DNA of 64,000 nt from Paenirhodobacter populi (lineage in GTDB: Bacteria; Pseudomonadota; Alphaproteobacteria; Rhodobacterales; Rhodobacteraceae). The DNA lies in the NCBI RefSeq assembly GCF_004022215.1, contig NZ_SAUZ01000004.1, positions 1-64,000 of the forward strand, given 5' to 3'. The notes below the pieces were generated by a model, which was not told where the DNA came from, searched no databases, and worked only from the letters and a program-made list of their open reading frames with translations. A program made the position numbers and the translations under genes. Positions 58,638 to 64,000 of this stretch are shown here, piece after piece. Numbering within the stretch: the stretch's first letter is position 1; each line of letters opens with the position of its first letter.

Positions 58638-59318
58638 TCAGATATCGCCGCGCGCCCTGCGCCACTCGATCATTTGCGCGACAGAGATGGTCTTGAGCCC
58701 AAAGCGACGGGCAAAGGCAGCGATCTGTTCACCGCGCATCATAGTGCCATCCGGATTGACAAGTTCGCCGAGCACTCCGACCGGCACATGACCGGCAAGC
58801 CGGACAAGATCCCAAGCGGCCTCGGTATGCCCTTCGCGCGTCAGGACACCTCCCCTACGCGCACGCAGGGGAAAGATGTGCCCGGGCCGACGCAGCATTC
58901 CTGGTTGAGGTGTAGCCGCCGACAGCGCGCGGAACGACACCGTTCGGTCACTGGCCGAGACACCCGTCCCGCAGCCGACAGCATCACAGGTTACGGTGAA
59001 AGCCGTTGCCTGTGGATCGTTGTTCCGCGCAACCATCGGGGGCAGATCAAGCGCATCCGCCCGCTCATCATCCATAGCCGCGCAAAGAATTCCGGTCGTA
59101 TGGTTGACCATGAAGGCGACCATCTCCGGTGTAATGCTTTGAGCGGAAGCGATCAAATCGCCTTCGTTCTCGCGGTCATCGTTGTCGACAACGATGACCA
59201 TCCCACCCACCGAGACTATTTCGATAGCCTGATTCACCGGGTCCGCTTCGTGTGGAACCGCATGGACGGCGAGCGCCTCGGTGGCGGGTTCGATCCTGCA
59301 ATCAATAGTCACGATCAT
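58638..59318 (-). CDS. ribB: 3,4-dihydroxy-2-butanone 4-phosphate synthase
   Basis: A 226-residue RibB. It makes the four-carbon unit of riboflavin from ribulose 5-phosphate. Metal-binding acidic loop DNDDRENEGD is at residues 45-54. The block FMVNHTTGILCAAM and the catalytic region FPLRARRGGVLTREGHTEAA follow. No GTP cyclohydrolase II domain is attached. As an extra copy placed between a CoA transferase and a flavin monooxygenase, it probably raises flavin supply for the adjacent two-component monooxygenase. No FMN riboswitch is visible before it. Confidence 0.93.
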   Translation of the reverse strand: MIVTIDCRIEPATEALAVHAVPHEADPVNQAIEIVSVGGMVIVVDNDDRENEGDLIASAQSITPEMVAFMVNHTTGILCAAMDDERADALDLPPMVARNNDPQATAFTVTCDAVGCGTGVSASDRTVSFRALSAATPQPGMLRRPGHIFPLRARRGGVLTREGHTEAAWDLVRLAGHVPVGVLGELVNPDGTMMRGEQIAAFARRFGLKTISVAQMIEWRRARGDI

Positions 59319-59345
59319 TTCCTCCGGCTTGCAGGTCCTCTGCGG

Positions 59346-60434
59346 TCAGGATGCATTCACCAATGGCAGAACCTCCTGGGCCAGAAGGCGCATCGTCAGG
59401 CGCTCGCGTTCAAGATTTTCCCCGCTACCGTCCATTGCCGCCATCAACAGCGTGCCGAAGGGGCCGGAACGCTCGCGCAGACTGCGGATCTTTTCGGCCA
59501 CGGTCCTCGGCGAACCGAATATGACCGAGGCCCGAACAATATCCTCGACCGTCACATCCTCGTCCTTCATGTCGGGATCTGGTTTGATCACCGAGATGTA
59601 GTCGGCGCGCTTCAGCACTTCGAAGAGATAGTCAAAGTAGTAGAAGTTGGAGCCCTTGGGATCCATCAGCCAGTCCTCGGCCTGCGCGTCGCTTTCGGCG
59701 ATCAGCACGTTGCGCGCGATGGTCCAGTCATCACCCGTGGGTTCCCGCCCGATCGCTTCACAGCCCTCAACATATTTCGCCCAGTGGCTGATGATCGTGC
59801 TTTCCGGGGCGAAATTCGCCGAAACCGGCCTGTAACCCTTTTTGACTGCAAAGGAAATCGAGCTGCTGCCGGGCGACATTGAAGTCATTGCGATCGGCGG
59901 ATGCGGCTTGGTATAGGGCTTCTGCATAAAGCCGACGCCGAGTTCGGGGATGATGTTCTCGGTGATCTTTATCTGCCAGTGCTTGCCCTGAATGTCATAG
60001 GGCGGGTCCTGCGACCAGATCTTCAGGATCATCTGCATCGACTCGGCCATGCGTTCGTTGCGGATGCCGGCGTCAAGGTTCCCGAACAGTTCCATGTCGG
60101 AAGCAAGACCGCCCGGGCCGACACCGAACACGAAGCGACCTTCGGCCATATGATCGAAGAGCGCGACCTCGGCAGCCACGATGGCGGGGTGGCGGTTCGG
60201 AAGGCAGACCACACCGGAGCAAAGCTTGATGTTCTTCGTCTGCGGCAAAAGCGAGGCAAGGAAGACCAGCGGCGAGGTGATCGGCTCGGTCGTCGCCGAC
60301 ATGTGCTCGCCCACCCAGGCCTCGGCGAAGCCGAGTTCATCGGCGTAGATGATCTTCTGGGTGTTTTCCTTCACGACATCCGAAAGCGCACGAGTGGCCG
60401 GATGCAGCGGCATGTGGAACAGTCCGATTTCCAA
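59346..60434 (-). CDS. luciferase-like FMN-dependent monooxygenase
   Basis: A 362-residue member of the bacterial luciferase superfamily. The TIM-barrel opening (MEIGLFHMPLHPATR), the SATTEPITSPLVFLASLLPQ region and the motif FVFGVGPGGLASDMELFG are typical of the limonene monooxygenase and type II Baeyer-Villiger branch. It needs reduced FMN from a separate reductase, encoded 52 bases upstream. It probably inserts oxygen into a cyclic or branched ketone or an alkene. The substrate cannot be read from sequence. Confidence 0.88.
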   Translation of the reverse strand: MEIGLFHMPLHPATRALSDVVKENTQKIIYADELGFAEAWVGEHMSATTEPITSPLVFLASLLPQTKNIKLCSGVVCLPNRHPAIVAAEVALFDHMAEGRFVFGVGPGGLASDMELFGNLDAGIRNERMAESMQMILKIWSQDPPYDIQGKHWQIKITENIIPELGVGFMQKPYTKPHPPIAMTSMSPGSSSISFAVKKGYRPVSANFAPESTIISHWAKYVEGCEAIGREPTGDDWTIARNVLIAESDAQAEDWLMDPKGSNFYYFDYLFEVLKRADYISVIKPDPDMKDEDVTVEDIVRASVIFGSPRTVAEKIRSLRERSGPFGTLLMAAMDGSGENLERERLTMRLLAQEVLPLVNAS

Positions 60435-60486
60435 GGTATTCCTCCCTCAGGTTTGTTCGACGCCCTGTCGGGCGATGTTGAAAGTT

Positions 60487-61017
60487 TCAGGCCACATGGG
60501 GGTGGATGGAGACCCGCCCGCCATTCAGCCATACGAGCGGCGCCGCCGCCTGCCCGTCGTCCCCGGGCAGAACGACATCGTCGACCTGGCCGAAGAAAAC
60601 CGTGTGAGTGCCGAACTCATGCGCGGCGACAACGGTGCACAGATGCGAGGCCAAGGCGCCGCGCAGGACCGGAAGCCCGTGCAGCCCCGCAGACCAGTCG
60701 TCGGTCGCGAAACGCATCTCGCGCATGTCGCTGCGCGAAAAGCGCTCGAGGATTGCGCCGTGGTCCTCGGCCATCAGGTTCAGACAGAACGTGCCGCCGG
60801 CCGCGATCACCGGATGAATCGACGCCGAACGATTGACGGCGACCATCATCGACAGCGGATCCATGGACAAAGAGGTGGCGCTGGTCACCGCCATTCCGTG
60901 CCGGTTGCCCGACCCATCGCGGGCGGTCACCAGAGAAATGCTCGCCGCGGCAAGGCGCATGCTGGCCCGAAAGCGATCTTTCAGGGCCTGGTCCACACTC
61001 ACATCGTTCATCTTCAT
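60487..61017 (-). CDS. flavin reductase of the two-component monooxygenase
   Basis: The start at 61017 has GGGGAGG upstream and gives 176 residues; an ATG at 61011 is also possible. The split-barrel flavin reductase domain shows SMRLAAASISLVTARDGSGN, then HGMAVTSATSLSMDPLSMMV and GTFCLNLMAEDHGAILERF. It supplies reduced FMN to the monooxygenase downstream. The two genes are in one transcript. Divergent from the alcohol dehydrogenase gene. Confidence 0.88.
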   Translation of the reverse strand: MKMNDVSVDQALKDRFRASMRLAAASISLVTARDGSGNRHGMAVTSATSLSMDPLSMMVAVNRSASIHPVIAAGGTFCLNLMAEDHGAILERFSRSDMREMRFATDDWSAGLHGLPVLRGALASHLCTVVAAHEFGTHTVFFGQVDDVVLPGDDGQAAAPLVWLNGGRVSIHPHVA

Positions 61018-61319
61018 CTCCAGCCTCCCCTCCGGCGCTTCGGGCAACTGCCCGTCAGGCAATGCTTCCGACCAGCATCCTCCAGCTATTCCCCCTATGA
61101 ATATCAATTGGTTAGCGTCTGTATACTGGTCCAATTGCGCCAGTCCGGGCGTGCCCGATGTCTCATGAGAGACAGTTGTCACCGCACACGGCGACCAATT
61201 ATTTTCTGTTCCTGCTGCCCTCGGCACACCCGCGCTCTTCCAAAGTCCGAGTTCGGTGGGTCCGCCAGAGCAGTCCGCCTGACGCCTCCGTCAGGTGGCA
61301 CGAGGGAGGAGGAAACCCC
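61018..61319. other. divergent promoter region
   Basis: This 302-bp region lies between the flavin reductase and the alcohol dehydrogenase. A less GC-rich part at about 61090-61130 could hold promoter elements for both. No inverted repeat of operator quality was found. No gene is supported. Confidence 0.45.
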
Positions 61320-62393
61320 ATGAAAGCACTGCGTTTCCACGCAGCCAAAGACCTGCGCGTCGAGACCATTCCGGAGCCGGCAGACCCGGCGCCGGACGAG
61401 GTGGTCATCCGCAATCGCTATGTCGGCATCTGCGGCACCGACCTGCATGAATATGCCTACGGGCCGATCTTCGTGCCGAAGGAGCCGCATCCCGTGACCG
61501 GGGTGTCCGGCCCGCAGGTGCTGGGCCACGAATTCGGCGGCGTGGTCATGAAGACCGGCCGCGATGTGACGCATGTCGCCGTCGGCGACCGGGTGTCGGT
61601 TCAGCCGTTCATCACCCCGCGCAGCGGCGACTATTACATCGACCGTGGCGCCTTCAACCTCTCGGACACGATGGCGCTGGCCGGGCTCAGCTGGGTTGGC
61701 GGTGGAATGGCCGAGGCATGCCTGTTGAAAGGCTATAATGTCTATAAGGTGCCCGAGACCTTGTCGGATTCGGATGCGGCCTTGGTCGAGCCGACCGCCG
61801 TCGCCGTTTATGGCTGCGAGCGGGGCGGTGTGAAAGCGGGCGACTCGGTCCTGGTGACCGGTGCGGGTCCGATCGGCCTTCTGACGCTGCTGGCCGCGCG
61901 CGCGGCCGGGGCGGTGCAGCTCTTCGTGTCCGACCCGAACCCGACGCGCCTGGAAATCGCCAGGAGCATTCTGCCGGACGTCGTGACCATCGATCCGAAG
62001 AAACAGAATGTCGGTGAAGTCGTCCGCGCCGCGACCGAAGGAAATGTCGGTGTCGATGTGGCTCTGGAATGCGTCGGTAACACCTTTGCCTTGCAGGCCT
62101 GCGTCGATGGGGTCCGCAAGCAAGGCGTCGTGGTGCAAATCGGCCTGCATTCCGGCGAGGCTCCAGTGAACTGGTTCAACGTGGTCTACAAGGACATCGA
62201 CATCCGCGGGTCCTGGGCCTACCCGAGCCAGATCTGGCCGCGCGTGATGCGTCTTCTCGCTTCGGGACAGATCCCGGCACATAAGGTGGTGACCCGGACG
62301 GTTACGCTCGACAGCGCGATCAGGGAAGGCTTCGACGTGCTGCTCGATCCTGCGGGCAGCCATCTGAAGATCCTGATCGACCTCCAGCCGTAG
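61320..62393 (+). CDS. zinc-type alcohol dehydrogenase (butanediol dehydrogenase-like)
   Basis: ATG at 61320 follows GAGGAGG and gives 357 residues. The catalytic zinc ligands are seen in GICGTDLHEY, LGHEFGG and LVEPTAVAVYG. The NAD-binding motif is VTGAGPIGLLTLLAARAAGA. The four cysteines of the structural zinc lobe are replaced by TPRSGDYYIDRGAFNLSDTM. It likely oxidises a secondary alcohol or diol. It is divergent from the monooxygenase operon and ends before a hairpin at 62429. Confidence 0.9.
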   Translation: MKALRFHAAKDLRVETIPEPADPAPDEVVIRNRYVGICGTDLHEYAYGPIFVPKEPHPVTGVSGPQVLGHEFGGVVMKTGRDVTHVAVGDRVSVQPFITPRSGDYYIDRGAFNLSDTMALAGLSWVGGGMAEACLLKGYNVYKVPETLSDSDAALVEPTAVAVYGCERGGVKAGDSVLVTGAGPIGLLTLLAARAAGAVQLFVSDPNPTRLEIARSILPDVVTIDPKKQNVGEVVRAATEGNVGVDVALECVGNTFALQACVDGVRKQGVVVQIGLHSGEAPVNWFNVVYKDIDIRGSWAYPSQIWPRVMRLLASGQIPAHKVVTRTVTLDSAIREGFDVLLDPAGSHLKILIDLQP

Positions 62394-62428
62394 CGATTGC
62401 CTGGAACGCTCTATGAGTTGAGGAAAGC

Positions 62429-62462
62429 GGGGCCGGATCGCGCGCCGGCACGATCCGGCCCC
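62429..62462. terminator. hairpin between converging genes
   Basis: Perfect 12-bp arms (GGGGCCGGATCG at 62429-62440, complement at 62451-62462) enclose a 10-base loop. It lies between the ends of the alcohol dehydrogenase and the thiolase genes and can stop transcription from both sides. Confidence 0.65.
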
Positions 62463-62564
62463 CAGCGGTGGTGAGACGCCCTTGTGCCGGCGTTCATCAT
62501 GTAGTGCCCACCGACGGCCAGACGCTCCAGACAGTCTGCACCTTCAACCGGGGGTGCCGGCCCG

Positions 62565-63770
62565 TCACGGACGCTCAAGCAGCAGGGCGACACCCTGCCC
62601 CACGCCCACGCACATCGACACGATCGCCCGGCGGGCATCCGTACCGTGCAGATCCAGCGCTGCGCTGCCCGCGATCCGGGCTCCCGACATGCCCAGGGGA
62701 TGGCCGAGCGCGATGGCCCCGCCATGCGGGTTCACCCTCGGATCGTCGTCGGCGATGCGCAGACCGCGCAGACAGGCCAGAACCTGCGAGGCGAAGGCCT
62801 CGTTCACCTCGAAGAGGTCGATATCCGCCGTACCGAGCCCTGCCCGCTCCATCAACTTGCGCACCGCCGGGACCGGGCCGTAGCCCATAATCCGGGGCGC
62901 AACCCCCGCCGCCGCACCACCGGCGACGCGGGCCAGGGGGCGAAACCCGTGGCGTTTCACCGCCGACTCCGACGCCAGCAGCAGCGCGGCGGCACCATCG
63001 TTCACGCCCGAGGAATTGCCTGCAGTGACAGAGCCATCGGCGCGCACCACCGGCTTCAGCCGCGCCAGATCCCCGGCTGTCGTCTGAGGGCGGGGATGTT
63101 CGTCCTGCGTCACCTCGACCGTTTTGCCCCGGCCGACCGGAACGCTCACCGGCACGATTTCGCGCGCGAAGAACCCACTGGCCATCGCGACCCCGGTCTT
63201 TTGCTGCGAAGCCAGCGCGCAGGCATCCTGATCAGCACGCGAAATCGCGAAATCTGTCGCGACATTCTCGGCGGTTCCCGGCATAGGATCGACGCCGTAT
63301 TGCGCCCGCATCTTCGGATTGACGAAGCGCCAGCCGATGGTGGTATCCTCCATCGCGACAGTCCGGGAATACGCGCTTTCCGCCTTCAGCATCACGAAGG
63401 GCGCGCGGCTCATGCTCTCGACGCCGCCCGCAATGGCCATGTCCATCTCGCCCGCGCGGATCGCCCGCGCCGCCGTCAGCACCGCCTCCAGCCCCGAGGC
63501 ACAGAGCCGGTTCAGCGTGACCCCCGGCACGGAATCAGGCATGCCCGCCAGCAAAAGCGCCATGCGCGCGATGTTGCGGTTGTCCTCACCGGCCTGGTTG
63601 GCGCAACCCAGCCATACCTCCTCGATGGCGGCCGGATCGAGCTGGGGTTGGCGTGCCAGCAAGGCCGTCAGCGGCACGGCCGCGAGATCGTCCGTTCGCA
63701 ACGCCGCCAGCGCGCCGCCGTGACGCCCGATCGGGGTCCGCACATAGTCGCAGATGAACACATCGCTCAT
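62565..63770 (-). CDS. thiolase (acetyl-CoA acyltransferase)
   Basis: A 401-residue thiolase. The acyl-accepting Cys is in LNRLCASGLEAV near residue 90, the His in VNEAFASQ and NPHGGAIALGHPLGMSG, and the second Cys in SMCVGVGQGVALL. It is closest in plan to PcaF-like 3-oxoadipyl-CoA or other degradative thiolases. It cleaves 3-oxoacyl-CoA to acetyl-CoA. The 17-base gap to the FadB-type gene upstream indicates one beta-oxidation operon. Confidence 0.94.
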   Translation of the reverse strand: MSDVFICDYVRTPIGRHGGALAALRTDDLAAVPLTALLARQPQLDPAAIEEVWLGCANQAGEDNRNIARMALLLAGMPDSVPGVTLNRLCASGLEAVLTAARAIRAGEMDMAIAGGVESMSRAPFVMLKAESAYSRTVAMEDTTIGWRFVNPKMRAQYGVDPMPGTAENVATDFAISRADQDACALASQQKTGVAMASGFFAREIVPVSVPVGRGKTVEVTQDEHPRPQTTAGDLARLKPVVRADGSVTAGNSSGVNDGAAALLLASESAVKRHGFRPLARVAGGAAAGVAPRIMGYGPVPAVRKLMERAGLGTADIDLFEVNEAFASQVLACLRGLRIADDDPRVNPHGGAIALGHPLGMSGARIAGSAALDLHGTDARRAIVSMCVGVGQGVALLLERP

Positions 63771-63787
63771 GGTCGTTTCCTGTCGGT

Positions 63788-64000
63788 TCAGTCGTTAAGG
63801 TCGGCAAAGGCCGTCCCGGTGTCGGCGAGGCGGCGCAGCAGAGGCGGCACACGCCAGATGAGCGGATCAGCGGCGGCCAGTTCCTCGATCCGGCGCAGGA
63901 TCGCAACGGTGCCCAACGTGTCGGCATAGTGCAGCAGGCCGCCGCGCCAGCGCGGGAAGCCATAGCCATGCACCAGCACGATATCGATATCGCGCGGGCG
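63788..64000 (-). CDS. FadB/FadJ-type multifunctional protein, C-terminal end
   Basis: Only the last 70 codons are in the window; the 5' part lies beyond 64000. The visible end (DIDIVLVHGYGFPRWRGGLL) is the C-terminal signature of 3-hydroxyacyl-CoA dehydrogenase domains in FadB-like enzymes. These carry out the hydration and oxidation steps that make the substrate of thiolase. The neighbouring thiolase supports this. Confidence 0.85.
   Translation of the reverse strand, partial: RPRDIDIVLVHGYGFPRWRGGLLHYADTLGTVAILRRIEELAAADPLIWRVPPLLRRLADTGTAFADLND

Noticed and set aside
59319-59345. FMN riboswitch before ribB
   Set aside because: Only 27 bases separate ribB from the monooxygenase gene, too few for the aptamer, and no matching conserved core is present nearby.
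63319-63723. Plus-strand frame in the thiolase region
   Set aside because: It is antisense to the thiolase gene, whose active-site residues are clear.

Overview
The window looks like part of a large conjugative plasmid (or plasmid-like replicon) of an alphaproteobacterium, most likely Rhodobacteraceae in the Paracoccus/Rhodobacter neighbourhood. The evidence is high G+C coding bias, a RepC-type replication initiator, DUF736, DUF3768 and DUF1173 accessory genes, a VirC1/VirC2-like pair, a MobF relaxase with its coupling protein, and a complete F-type type IV secretion operon. No rRNA, tRNA or CRISPR array was seen.

Layout. 1-3.7 kb: end of a DUF736 gene, three small genes of unknown function, a DUF3768 gene, and long gene-poor stretches rich in hairpins. 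3.7-12.7 kb (minus strand): traD, relaxase, a small unknown gene, a secreted muramidase, virC1 and virC2, with a striking 8-bp tandem repeat and a large inverted repeat between them. 12.8-25 kb: a cargo block between the relaxase operon and the transfer operon. It holds a DsbA-like oxidoreductase, an ABC transporter with an AttH/CrtC-like protein, a LysR regulator divergent from a YciI gene, an IS30-type element with a nonsense-mutated transposase, DUF2513, two toxin-antitoxin pairs (DUF1778/GNAT and RES type), and remnants of an IS5-type transposase and of an integrase.

25-43.7 kb (minus strand): one tightly overlapped F-type operon read traA, L, E, K, B, V, C, a small unknown gene, trbI, an S26 peptidase, traW, U, trbC, traN, a thioredoxin-like gene, traF, H, G. 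TraG carries an extra C-terminal SleB-like wall hydrolase domain. 43.8-48.4 kb: three small unknown genes, repC with a 26-bp perfect palindrome inside it (candidate oriV), and a DUF1173 gene.

48.6-64 kb: metabolism. It starts with an ABM-type monooxygenase and etfB-etfA-ETF-QO, then a TetR regulator, an SDR, an AcoR-like regulator, a CoA transferase, ribB, a luciferase-like flavin monooxygenase, a flavin reductase, a zinc-type alcohol dehydrogenase, a thiolase and the end of a FadB-type protein. Together these suggest oxidation of an alcohol or ketone substrate by a two-component FMN monooxygenase, activation by CoA transfer and beta-oxidation. ETF/ETF-QO would pass acyl-CoA electrons to quinone and RibB would support flavin supply. 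The substrate is not known.
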